Of a stretch of DNA of 14,889 nucleotides, positions 1 through 6,106 are shown piece after piece. The stretch comes from Fredricksoniimonas sp964643325. Lineage in GTDB: Bacteria > Omnitrophota > Gorgyraeia > Zapsychrales > Fredricksoniimonadaceae. The position numbers and the translations under genes were made by a program. How positions within the stretch are numbered: the first letter of the stretch is position 1; every line of letters begins with the position of its first letter. The notes under the pieces are model-generated. The model saw nothing but the letters and a program-made list of their open reading frames with translations. It did no database searches and was not told the DNA's origin. The stretch covers positions 1-14,889 of the forward strand of contig CAZXSE010000022.1 in the NCBI GenBank assembly GCA_964643325.1, given 5' to 3'.

Positions 1-291
1 CATTCCTTTTAATTCGCCATCAGGTATTTGAATGGCGATGCGGCTTTCTTTCCCGACAGATTTAAAATCCTTGGTTTCCTTGAGCTGGTGTTCAAAGCGC
101 AAGGCGCCCTCGATTGTGTCACGTGCCAAGGCCAGTTCTAGGGTATTGCCGAACAGTTGATTACACTCATCGCATACGAGATCGATCAGGGTCAGGTTGT
201 TTTTGAAGACACCGAAGGACTGGGGGATGACATGCTCGGCTTTTGTGAAAGCTGCCGAAGATTTATCCTGAAGACAATAGACGCATTTCAT
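1..291 (-). CDS. HNH endonuclease-like protein, 3' part missing (window edge)
   Basis: Reading the minus strand from ATG at 291-289 gives 97 open codons with no stop up to the window edge, so only the N-terminal part is present. The protein begins MKCVYC, giving a CxxC pair (residues 3 and 6). EHVIPQSFG follows at residues 19-27, and CDECN at 40-44. This order, CxxC, then EHxxP with a following S/G-rich turn, then CxxCN, is the pattern of zinc-containing HNH proteins of the HNH_5 type. His20 is the likely catalytic histidine and the two Cys pairs would bind a structural zinc. Such proteins are nicking or restriction-type nucleases, often of unknown target. No clear Shine-Dalgarno precedes the ATG, so the start rests on the MKCxxC opening that is usual for the family. 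It is divergent from the Hxs-like cassette. No functional link between them is visible. Confidence 0.75.
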   Translation of the reverse strand, partial: MKCVYCLQDKSSAAFTKAEHVIPQSFGVFKNNLTLIDLVCDECNQLFGNTLELALARDTIEGALRFEHQLKETKDFKSVGKESRIAIQIPDGELKGM

Positions 292-390
292 TTTTGAATT
301 GTAGCATAAGATTGTTGACGAATAAGCATATAAAATGGAGGCAAATGTCGACTAGCAACCGTTTGCTTTGCCAATGTCCGTGAACATGGT

Positions 391-486
391 CGGGACATTT
401 TATAAGTCTATATATACGAGCATTTGGAGAAATATCTCCGTCTGAAAACCGGACAAAAACAGACAAATATTCCCTCAAATGTCCCG
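391..486. repeat. 10-bp inverted repeat, arms 391-400 and 477-486
   Basis: CGGGACATTT at 391-400 is the exact reverse complement of AAATGTCCCG at 477-486. Related GTCC/GGAC words lie nearby (ATGTCCG at 374-380, CCGGACAAA near 449, TTGTCCCT near 490). The 76-nt spacing is long for a simple hairpin and fits two operator half-sites or looping of a regulator between divergent genes equally well. No known regulator consensus was recognised. Confidence 0.4.
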
Positions 487-551
487 ATTTTGTCCCTATA
501 AATGAGCTCTGTGTTTCTTCTAAATCTTTTATCTCTCATTGTTCATTATTA

Positions 552-560
552 TGGTATATT
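552..560 (+). promoter_or_regulatory. Possible extended -10 promoter for the Hxs-like cassette
   Basis: TGGTATATT matches the extended -10 form TGnTATAAT at 7 of 8 fixed positions. No good -35 hexamer lies 16-18 bp upstream, which is tolerated by extended -10 promoters. If used, transcription would start near 567, leaving a leader of about 210 nt before hxsD that contains both stem-loops described below. Confidence 0.35.
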
Positions 561-618
561 AACGCTTAATTTGGTGATGGCTTTTTAGAGATACATTTCT
601 ATGTGATATACAGCCACG

Positions 619-647
619 CCGTATTCTTCGCTTCGCGAAGAATACGG
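619..647 (+). repeat. Perfect 13-bp hairpin in the leader of the cassette
   Basis: CCGTATTCTTCGC (619-631) and GCGAAGAATACGG (635-647) are exact reverse complements with a TTC loop. No T-run follows on either strand, so it is not a simple intrinsic terminator. Its last base is shared with the 5' arm of the next stem, so the two structures can form side by side. Confidence 0.7.
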
Positions 648-700
648 GAACCAGGCCTTTTCTAATGAATTCTTTAGGGAAGGCTTGGTTTCCGTTTTTT
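647..700 (+). terminator. Terminator-like stem with T-run upstream of hxsD
   Basis: The 5' arm GGAACCAGGCCTT (647-659) pairs with AAGGCTTGGTTTCC (680-693) as 13 base pairs including one G-U, with one bulged T (689) and a 20-nt loop. It is followed by G and six T's (695-700). This is a good intrinsic terminator layout, yet there is no plus-strand gene upstream of it and hxsD starts 76 nt later. It may be an attenuator in the cassette leader, or the 3' end of a roughly 130-nt RNA begun near 567. The 3' half (678-700) recurs ahead of the serpin gene. Confidence 0.55.
678..696 (+). repeat. Copy 1 of a recurring 19-nt leader motif
   Basis: GGAAGGCTTGGTTTCCGTT, followed by more T's to 700. The same 19-mer with one mismatch occurs at 13229-13247 ahead of the serpin gene, again after a long perfect hairpin and before a T-run. 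On its own it can form a 4-bp GGAA/TTCC stem. Confidence 0.6.
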
Positions 701-775
701 CTTTCCTGTTGGATAGCTTGTTTTGCGCGCCGATCTGCCTTGTTGTATTAAGAAAACGACCCCGGGAGAATCCTT

Positions 776-1120
776 ATGAAAAAGAATTTTGTTAAAGTTG
801 ACGGATGGATCAAATTCATCGTGAACACAAAAGTCTATCCGCTTCAGACCATCTACTCGGCGGGGTATGTGTTCATGGACAGGGCCTATATTTATTTGGA
901 TGACGCAGGCACGGGCAAGGTCGCGGTATGGCTTCAACCAAAGACGAAGAAGGCGGACCTTGATGCCATGGCGGCGGATTTCTTTCAGGAGCTTTTGAAT
1001 TACGCGCATTATTTCTCCAGCCTTAAGGTCAATGCCGAGAGTGTGAAGCTTCTTTTACAGCGCGCGCTCTTTTCCGCAGCTCCGTCTTTGATCAGGGAAG
1101 CGCAGGCACAGAAGGCATAG
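776..1120 (+). CDS. hxsD: His-Xaa-Ser system protein HxsD
   Basis: A 114-aa cytosolic protein. GGAG at 765-768 lies 7 nt before the ATG. After a short beta-like segment (WIKFIVNTKVYP, about residues 11-22) come LQTIYSAGYVFMDRAYIYL (23-41) and then the helix QELLNYAHYFSSL, which resembles the LLNDYxLRE-type signature used to define HxsD. The end, with LLLQRALFSAAP, also fits the family's closing helix. HxsD is a small conserved partner of the radical SAM maturases in the Hxs peptide-modification system. Its exact role is not established, but a substrate-recognition or chaperone role is commonly supposed. It heads a tight cassette: the next gene begins 1 nt after its stop. The family call rests on remembered pattern and on hxsB downstream. 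It is fairly secure but was not checked by a profile search. Confidence 0.72.
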   Translation: MKKNFVKVDGWIKFIVNTKVYPLQTIYSAGYVFMDRAYIYLDDAGTGKVAVWLQPKTKKADLDAMAADFFQELLNYAHYFSSLKVNAESVKLLLQRALFSAAPSLIREAQAQKA

Positions 1121-1121
1121 C

Positions 1122-1364
1122 ATGATAAAGGGGCCTGTCGTTAGAACGCGCAGCGGGCTTTGCCGGATCAGGCTTTCAAAAGCGCTGTATCCGCCGGGGG
1201 TTCTGCGCGCCTTCAGAAAAGAATACGGTGATGGGGCCATGCTGAAAGATTCCGCTGCGGCATCCATCCTTGAGATCAAGGAGTCGTCCGTTCAGGATTG
1301 CCTGGAGATCTTGAACCGCGTTCTGTATCTTTCAAAGAACACTGGCCGCAGGCCGGTCTTATGA
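1122..1364 (+). CDS. Small protein of the Hxs-like cassette, possibly a second HxsD-like domain
   Basis: An 80-aa protein with ATG 1 nt after the hxsD stop, and AAGG at 1112-1115 as a possible ribosome site. Its TGA overlaps the ATG of hxsB in an ATGA junction (1361-1364), so the two are probably translationally coupled. I do not recognise it by name. Its order of elements mirrors HxsD: a beta-like segment ending LYP, then PGVLRAFRKEYGDGA as a helix, then a strand with SILEIKE, then a helix with CLEILNRVLYLSKN. The pairs VYP/LYP and ELLNYAHYFS/EILNRVLYLS can be aligned with the neighbour, which suggests a shortened paralogue lacking the last helix. That relation is inference. Alternatively it is an unrelated small substrate-binding partner. 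Confidence 0.6.
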   Translation: MIKGPVVRTRSGLCRIRLSKALYPPGVLRAFRKEYGDGAMLKDSAAASILEIKESSVQDCLEILNRVLYLSKNTGRRPVL

Positions 1365-2782
1365 GAATGACGAACGATTTCTTTATCCCGCCATTTAATT
1401 CAACCACGATCAAGGATAAATATCTTGTCAGCAATATGCTTGGCTCATGGTCATTTCTTGATCCGCAGGAGTTCAGGCTATTGCACGGGATGAGGGTTGT
1501 TCCCGGTACGCCGCTGTTTGATAAATTGAAGTATCGCGAACTCGTGGTGGATGCGTCGAACCTTGAGCGCGTCCTTCAGGGATATCGGAATTTGAACAGG
1601 AATCTTTTTCTTGACGCAGGACTGCATATCGCGGTTATCACCACCAGGTGCAATTTACGATGCTCTTATTGCCAGGCGCGGGCGGAAGATCCCCGGGATA
1701 TGACCATTGAAGCGGCCGAAGGCGTTCTCAAAAGCATGTTCAGTGTCAGGCGCAAGGGCATTACCCTTGAGTTTCAGGGCGGGGAGCCGCTAGCCAATTG
1801 GTCTGTGCTGAAGTTCATGGTCGAGTGCGCGAAGGAGATGAATGCTGTTCATAAGAAAGATCTAGAGATAACGATCGTTAGCAATTTATTGCTTTTGGAT
1901 GATGAGAAAATGGTCTTCCTGAAAGAGCATGGGGTGGGTCTTTGTGCTTCTTTTGACGGGTTGCGCGAGGCACATGATGCTAACCGCGTTACTCCGCAAA
2001 GAGAAGGCACTTACGATAGGGTTGTGGAGAAGATCAATTGGGTCCGTCAAAAATACCAATTGCGCGTAGGGCTTCTTCCGACGATAACAAAAGAAGTCAT
2101 CAAGCATCCGCGGGAGCTGGTGGACTCTTATGTGGTTATGAAGCAGACGAGCATTGCTTTGCGGCAGGTCAATAACATGGGCGGCGCCTGCTCGCGGTGG
2201 GTGGATGTAGGGTACTCTCCGGAAGAGTTCCGTGCTTTTTATGTCAAAGCCATGGACTATATTCTTGAGCTGAACAAGAAAGGTGTTAATATTTCGGAAC
2301 GCATGGCGTCCGTTTTTCTGAAGAAAATATTGTTCAAGCAGGATCCCGGGTATGTTGATCTGATGAATCCTTGCGGTGCCGGGCGCGCGGTCATTACTTA
2401 TATGCCGGACGGCAGCTGTTATCCGTGCGATGAGGCGCGCATGCTCGGCGAGGACATGTTCAGGTTGGGAAATGTGTTGACGGACGGTTATGAAGATATG
2501 GTCAAGAAAGAGAGTTTGATGCATCTGCTGCAGGCCGCATCATCGGAATTATGGAATTATGGGTCGGTCTTCAGTCCGTGGATCGGGGTTTGTCCTGTTG
2601 TGAATTACGCCTTGCAGAAAAACCTTGTGCCAAAGGTAAAGTGTTCTCCTGTGGACAAGGTGCTGGAGTTTCAGTTAAAATATCTATTTGAGAAGATGCT
2701 TGAAGATGTTGAGAGCACAGAGATATTTGTCCGTTGGGCCGGAGGAAAGAAGAATGTCGAGAAAACAAAACAAGAAGCTTGA
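1361..2782 (+). CDS. hxsB: Radical SAM/SPASM peptide maturase, HxsB type
   Basis: A 473-aa cytosolic enzyme. The start at 1361 overlaps the previous stop (ATGA). The longer TTG start at 1298 would overlap the neighbour by 67 nt and is less likely. An N-terminal domain of about 80 residues precedes the radical SAM core. The [4Fe-4S] cluster motif CNLRCSYC has Cys at 97, 101 and 104. The core also shows LEFQGGEPL, the usual GGEP element that binds the SAM amino group. The C-terminal half holds a SPASM-like auxiliary cluster region: NPCGAG (Cys338), DGSCYPCDE (Cys353, 356), FRLGNV, then Cys411 and Cys428. Length and layout fit the Hxs system maturase HxsB. These enzymes cut SAM to a 5'-deoxyadenosyl radical and modify a ribosomal peptide, here most likely the product of the next gene. 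The usual second maturase HxsC is not in the window. Confidence 0.8.
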   Translation: MRMTNDFFIPPFNSTTIKDKYLVSNMLGSWSFLDPQEFRLLHGMRVVPGTPLFDKLKYRELVVDASNLERVLQGYRNLNRNLFLDAGLHIAVITTRCNLRCSYCQARAEDPRDMTIEAAEGVLKSMFSVRRKGITLEFQGGEPLANWSVLKFMVECAKEMNAVHKKDLEITIVSNLLLLDDEKMVFLKEHGVGLCASFDGLREAHDANRVTPQREGTYDRVVEKINWVRQKYQLRVGLLPTITKEVIKHPRELVDSYVVMKQTSIALRQVNNMGGACSRWVDVGYSPEEFRAFYVKAMDYILELNKKGVNISERMASVFLKKILFKQDPGYVDLMNPCGAGRAVITYMPDGSCYPCDEARMLGEDMFRLGNVLTDGYEDMVKKESLMHLLQAASSELWNYGSVFSPWIGVCPVVNYALQKNLVPKVKCSPVDKVLEFQLKYLFEKMLEDVESTEIFVRWAGGKKNVEKTKQEA

Positions 2783-3341
2783 GCGATCGGTCAAAGGTTT
2801 TCTTGCTGACAAAGGGGTCACGATCGATAAAAGGTCGCTTCTTAAGATGGGAAGCGTGTTTCTTGTTAACCTGGCAATGCTTCATGGGGCTGCGCAAAAT
2901 GTGTCAGCTGGCGATGTTGTTGACGGGCCATGTTCGGCGAGCGTTGATTATGTTTATCCTCCTGATGCCGGCATTAGCGGGGGTGTTTGTGCCGAATTGA
3001 AGTCAACGCATGCCAGTACGCATTATAATGATGTTCGCTGTTATCCTTTCGATGGTCCGTACAACGAAACAGGTAATAACCCGCAACCGTTGAATTGGAC
3101 CGGTTGTCGGCCAGGACAATCAGGGTGGGATTATTATTGCGATAAGGTCAACCTTCCGATAGGACATACTAATAGGTGTACACAAAGCAGTGTACCAAGC
3201 GCCCATTTTGATAAGGTTGCTCTTGAGGATGGGACAGCGTGTTATAGGATTGATACGACCTGGATCGATCTTGAGCCGGATGAACCGAGCTGTCATTCCA
3301 GTCATGCTGATCATAATAATGGCGGCGGTGAGATGGATTAA
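2754..3341 (+). CDS. Secreted Cys-rich protein with His-Xaa-Ser motifs, probable Hxs substrate
   Basis: A 195-aa protein. The start at 2754 is set by GGAGG at 2741-2745, 8 nt upstream. It overlaps the end of hxsB by 29 nt. Residues 1-26 are highly charged. Residues 27-52 look like a signal segment (LLKMGSVFLVNLAML) ending in VSA before Gly53. The rest has eight Cys (60, 79, 96, 118, 129, 142, 163, 180), an even number that could make four disulfides. His-X-X triplets occur at HAS (86-88), HYN (90-92) and a C-terminal run HSS-HAD-HNN (181-189), followed by NGGGEMD at the end. Classical HxsA proteins combine a signal region with many C-terminal His-Xaa-Ser repeats. Here only two exact HxS sites exist. 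Position in the operon and these motifs make it the likely substrate of the maturase. The charged leader may be the recognition part. No other known domain was recognised. Confidence 0.7.
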   Translation: MSRKQNKKLERSVKGFLADKGVTIDKRSLLKMGSVFLVNLAMLHGAAQNVSAGDVVDGPCSASVDYVYPPDAGISGGVCAELKSTHASTHYNDVRCYPFDGPYNETGNNPQPLNWTGCRPGQSGWDYYCDKVNLPIGHTNRCTQSSVPSAHFDKVALEDGTACYRIDTTWIDLEPDEPSCHSSHADHNNGGGEMD

Positions 3342-3383
3342 AGAAAAGAGAGATCTGCTGAGTAGTTGCTTTTATGAAGAGAG

Positions 3384-3412
3384 AAAATACCGGACGATGT
3401 CCGGTATTTTTT
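3384..3412. terminator. Bidirectional intrinsic terminator between convergent genes
   Basis: AAAATACCGGAC (3384-3395) and GTCCGGTATTTT (3399-3410) form a perfect 12-bp stem with a GAT loop, with A's before and T's after. It can end the Hxs-like cassette on the plus strand and the pilin-like gene on the minus strand. The stop codon of the minus-strand gene (3411-3413) touches the stem. Confidence 0.88.
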
Positions 3413-4280
3413 ATTCTGGCATGTTGGCGGGGCAAATGTAAAATGCCGGTGATTTGCAGGTCCTGTCACACTTTCTGGGATTGGGATCAGGGGGGCAATC
3501 CGCATGGTATTTGTAGTGAACCCGGACAGCTCCTGCATTTGCAGCGGGTGAAACAAAATTGCTCCAAGTTTTGTAATCTTGGGTGGTTTCTTCCATTCTT
3601 AAAGCTAATTCATGGGGCAATTCCGCCCCGGGTCCGTCATTATTACATGAATTAAAGTTTGAGAAACTGTTGGGTTCGTAGCATTGAGGCCAGCAGGTGT
3701 CATCTGTTTTGCAAGCATGTTTTATAGGATCTCCGGCGATTACGTAAATCCTCTCTCCAATGGCGCAAGCGACATCGGTTCCAGTCCCGGTGCAGGTTCC
3801 TGCGTATTCACTGGTAAAACATGGATCAACAGCATTTCGGCTGTCGCAGGGCGGGTAATACGGGTCATAATTGGCAATAACTGCGCCTGCGATCATATCC
3901 GATGTCAATTGTGAGCCGCACAGGCCGGGCGTGATGTCTTCGCAACAAGCACTGGAATTAACGCAGTCTTGTGTGGTTTGACACCCCAAAGGAGAGCAGG
4001 TGCGCTCCCGGAGCATTTGTTGCGGGGTGCAGCCGTTGGATGCATTGCCGCAATGTCCTGTATCGACCCAATCTGTGCATGTGCAAGGCGTTCCCTCCGC
4101 CGGAAGAGGACCCTGTTTGATATTTTCCGAGAATGCGTCCTGGACGGTATCATCCATGCCCCTGAACCGGGCATTGATGGAGTTGATCAGGAACGGACCG
4201 CCGAACATGATCCCGCCGATCACAATGACAGCGACGATGAGGTATTCCAGAAGGGATTGGGCTTTGGTCGTATTAGGCAT
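3411..4280 (-). CDS. Cys-rich secreted protein with class III/Flp-type pilin N-terminus
   Basis: A 289-aa protein starting at ATG 4280-4278. A longer reading from a TTG at 4361 would extend upstream past the promoter and is rejected. The N-terminus MPNTTKAQSLLEYLIV has a short polar head, then QSLLEY and a hydrophobic stretch (about residues 13-28). This is the pattern of class III prepilins (Q-S-x-x-E-Y, cut before Gln) and of Flp-type pilins. The remaining region has 22 Cys. One segment, with CGNASNGCTPQQ, then RERTC, then PLGCQTTQDC, resembles thrombospondin type 1-like modules seen in exported proteins. It ends CKSPAFYICPANMPE. Expected location is the cell surface, anchored by or assembled through the pilin helix. 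Length far exceeds a simple Flp pilin (about 50-80 aa), so it may be a minor pilin or tip adhesin. It is convergent with the Hxs-like cassette. Confidence 0.7.
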   Translation of the reverse strand: MPNTTKAQSLLEYLIVAVIVIGGIMFGGPFLINSINARFRGMDDTVQDAFSENIKQGPLPAEGTPCTCTDWVDTGHCGNASNGCTPQQMLRERTCSPLGCQTTQDCVNSSACCEDITPGLCGSQLTSDMIAGAVIANYDPYYPPCDSRNAVDPCFTSEYAGTCTGTGTDVACAIGERIYVIAGDPIKHACKTDDTCWPQCYEPNSFSNFNSCNNDGPGAELPHELALRMEETTQDYKTWSNFVSPAANAGAVRVHYKYHADCPPDPNPRKCDRTCKSPAFYICPANMPE

Positions 4281-4302
4281 AAGGATAAATTTATCTAGAA
4301 AG

Positions 4303-4331
4303 AGTATATAATATCGGGAATATTTCCACAA
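4303..4331 (-). promoter_or_regulatory. Sigma70-type promoter of the pilin-like gene
   Basis: On the minus strand, -35 TTGTGG (4331-4326) and -10 TATACT (4308-4303) are separated by exactly 17 bp. Transcription would start near 4296, giving a short leader of about 16 nt before the ATG at 4280. It also supports that ATG over the upstream TTG, which lies before the promoter. Confidence 0.55.
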
Positions 4332-4483
4332 CAGTCTTTCGTATCTTTTGATGTTGGCCAATGACAGGATGAAAAGAGCATCCGGTAATAACTCTATTAA
4401 TTCCTATTTTTCGCTTTTCTCTTTCGGGTTTTAAGGTAGAATGGGAATGTTTTGATGGCTTCCACAAAAAAGAGGTGATGGCA

Positions 4484-4651
4484 ATGTCGTTCTTGTATGA
4501 TCCGCACAGCAAGCGTCCGCAGATCTGGACATATCCTTTCTTTATCCTGATAACGCTGGGGATCTGTTTTGCTTTTTACAGTTACGGGAAGAGCAAGGCG
4601 GATAAGATGGGCACGGTTGTGGTAAATACCGAGGAAGAACGGAATTTTTGA
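4484..4651 (+). CDS. 55-aa single-helix membrane protein
   Basis: A short gene read directly from the bases. Frame: MSFLYDPHSKRPQIW, then a hydrophobic helix YPFFILITLGICFAFYSYG (about residues 17-35), then a charged tail ending VNTEEERNF and TGA at 4649-4651. AGAGG at 4471-4475 is 8 nt before ATG 4484 but only 2 nt before the in-frame ATG at 4478, so 4484 is preferred. The stop is 38 nt before the porin start, so the two are likely co-transcribed. A weak -10-like TAGAAT lies at 4437-4442. I recognise no family. It could be a small inner-membrane accessory protein of the porin or simply a small membrane protein. The clean ribosome site, the charge/helix/charge layout and the operon position support it being real. 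Confidence 0.6.
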   Translation: MSFLYDPHSKRPQIWTYPFFILITLGICFAFYSYGKSKADKMGTVVVNTEEERNF

Positions 4652-4689
4652 TCGTTCACAGGAAGTTGATCAACAACAAGGAGACGCAG

Positions 4690-6030
4690 ATGGGAAAATT
4701 GTTAAGAAAGGTCATGGCTTTGGTCATGGTCGTTGCGTTCACCGGCGGACTTGCGCTGCCGGCATCCGCAGAGGCAACGCTCGATGATATCCTCAAGCGC
4801 GTTGAAGCATTGGAGAAAGAGAACGCGTCATTGAAGGCCGAGGTAATGGCGCTCAAGGACCAGCAGAACGTTCAGGCCACCAAGATCGCATCCGTGCAAG
4901 CAGCGCCTGCAGCAGCGGCTCCCGGGGTCGGGAATTTCCTGAAGACAAAGCTTGAGACGGAGCTTTACGGGTTCATCGGCGTGAGTGCTTCCTATTCGGA
5001 TGCTGAAGGCGCAACGTCATCGACAGCTAACAGCAGTGTTGCAGCCACCAACGCCCCGCACCAGACGATCGACAAGAATGTCAATGCGTTCAATACGTCA
5101 GCACAGGACACGCGCCTGGGCTTGAATATCAAGGCGCCGGTCATGGATGACGGCGGCAAACTGAGCGGTAAGTTTGAGATAGACTTTGCGGCGAACAATG
5201 GGCCGACATACGCGCCGCGCCTGCGCTTGGCATACGCCCAACTGGATTATGAGAAGTGGGGCGTTACGGCGGGTCAGACATGGGATTTCTTTGCGCCGAT
5301 CAATCCTGGAACACTTAATTCCGGTGTTCTTTTTCGCGGCGGCAATGCCGGCTTTCGCCATCCCCAGGTCTATCTGACCAACAGGATCGGGGATGTTCCG
5401 GGCGGCAAATTGACAACCATCATCGGTGCTCTTGATTCTGATGATCCTTATCAGGAGAACAGCGGCGTTCCGGTCGTTGGCGCTTATGCCAAATACGATA
5501 CCAAGATCCTTGGCAAAGAAACATCCCTTGGCCTTGGCGGTATTTACGGTCGGAATTCGACCAGCGTCCTTAATTCAAAAGGTCCGAAGACGAATGATAT
5601 CTATGGCACATTCCTCGGCGTGACCACAAAACTGATGGATAAGCTTTCCCTCAAGGCGGAAGGTTTTGCAGGTTCTAAACTGGATGACTTTACGGCCGGA
5701 CCGTCAACCGGGATCACTTCGGCGACGCTGGGCAATGCCAAGGGCGTCAAGGTGTCCGGTGGATTCACCGAGGCTGTGTACAAGCTGACCTCAAAGATGG
5801 ACGTGACCGCTGGTATGGGGCTTGACGCGGTCAACGGGGATACGACCATGGATGCGGGCTATACGGATGATATCTGGAAGACGAACCGCACCTATTATTC
5901 GAACTTGAAATATAATCTCAGCAAGGACCTGATGCTTGGGATCGAGTATCAGTATTTTGATACCCAGTATTTTGACGGGATCAGAGGCGAGTCGAACCGC
6001 GTTCTTTCTTCGGTCGTTTATAAGTTCTAA
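4690..6030 (+). CDS. Outer-membrane porin with N-terminal coiled coil (DcaP-like layout)
   Basis: A 446-aa protein. AAGGAG at 4678-4683, 6 nt before the ATG at 4690, fixes the start over an upstream TTG at 4648. Residues 1-27 are a signal peptide ending ASA before Glu28. Residues 30-60 form a coiled coil of heptads (LDDILKRVEALEKENASLKA). An Ala/Pro linker (about 69-80) follows, then a beta-barrel. The barrel holds TRLGLNIKAP, GKFEIDFAAN, PRLRLAYAQLDY and the strand GVTAGQTWDFFAPINPGT, a pattern close to that in DcaP-type trimeric porins. The chain ends VVYKF, whose terminal Phe is the outer-membrane assembly signal. Role: passive uptake of small, probably anionic, solutes across the outer membrane. 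The substrate cannot be told from sequence. The gene is direct evidence of a diderm cell envelope. Confidence 0.83.
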   Translation: MGKLLRKVMALVMVVAFTGGLALPASAEATLDDILKRVEALEKENASLKAEVMALKDQQNVQATKIASVQAAPAAAAPGVGNFLKTKLETELYGFIGVSASYSDAEGATSSTANSSVAATNAPHQTIDKNVNAFNTSAQDTRLGLNIKAPVMDDGGKLSGKFEIDFAANNGPTYAPRLRLAYAQLDYEKWGVTAGQTWDFFAPINPGTLNSGVLFRGGNAGFRHPQVYLTNRIGDVPGGKLTTIIGALDSDDPYQENSGVPVVGAYAKYDTKILGKETSLGLGGIYGRNSTSVLNSKGPKTNDIYGTFLGVTTKLMDKLSLKAEGFAGSKLDDFTAGPSTGITSATLGNAKGVKVSGGFTEAVYKLTSKMDVTAGMGLDAVNGDTTMDAGYTDDIWKTNRTYYSNLKYNLSKDLMLGIEYQYFDTQYFDGIRGESNRVLSSVVYKF

Positions 6031-6053
6031 AAACGGCCTTGGTGATGTATCAT

Positions 6054-6089
6054 AAGGGCCTGTGGTCATGAAAGTGATCACAGGTCCTT
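6054..6089 (+). terminator. Stem-loop between porin and purU, terminator-like
   Basis: A 15-bp stem with two G-U pairs joins 6054-6068 to 6075-6089 around a TGAAAG loop. Only a weak T-rich stretch (ACATTTTGG) follows. It lies 24 nt after the porin stop and 17 nt before the purU ATG. It probably ends or dampens porin transcription. Upstream GGCCTT (about 6035-6040) could pair with AAGGGCC and compete with the stem. Confidence 0.5.
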
Positions 6090-6106
6090 AACATTTTGGA
6101 GATACT

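Larger units (their letters stand above)
292..775. other. 484-nt gene-free divergent intergenic region
   Basis: Lies between the HNH gene (minus) and the Hxs-like cassette (plus). No convincing gene was found in it. It is AT-rich and holds, in order, a 10-bp inverted repeat (391-486), a possible extended -10 promoter (552-560), a 13-bp perfect hairpin (619-647) and a terminator-like stem with a T-run (647-700). Each is listed separately. The stretch from about 567 to 775 is either a long structured leader of the cassette or contains a short non-coding RNA ending near 700. Confidence 0.6.

Noticed and set aside
502..588. 28-codon hydrophobic frame (begins MSSVFLLNLL) in the leader region
   Set aside because: It could resemble a small toxin peptide, but no ribosome site precedes it, the region is AT-rich, and the possible promoter lies inside it.
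1886..2524. 212-codon minus-strand open frame opposite hxsB
   Set aside because: Antisense to the radical SAM core and SPASM region, with no ribosome site and no recognisable domain.
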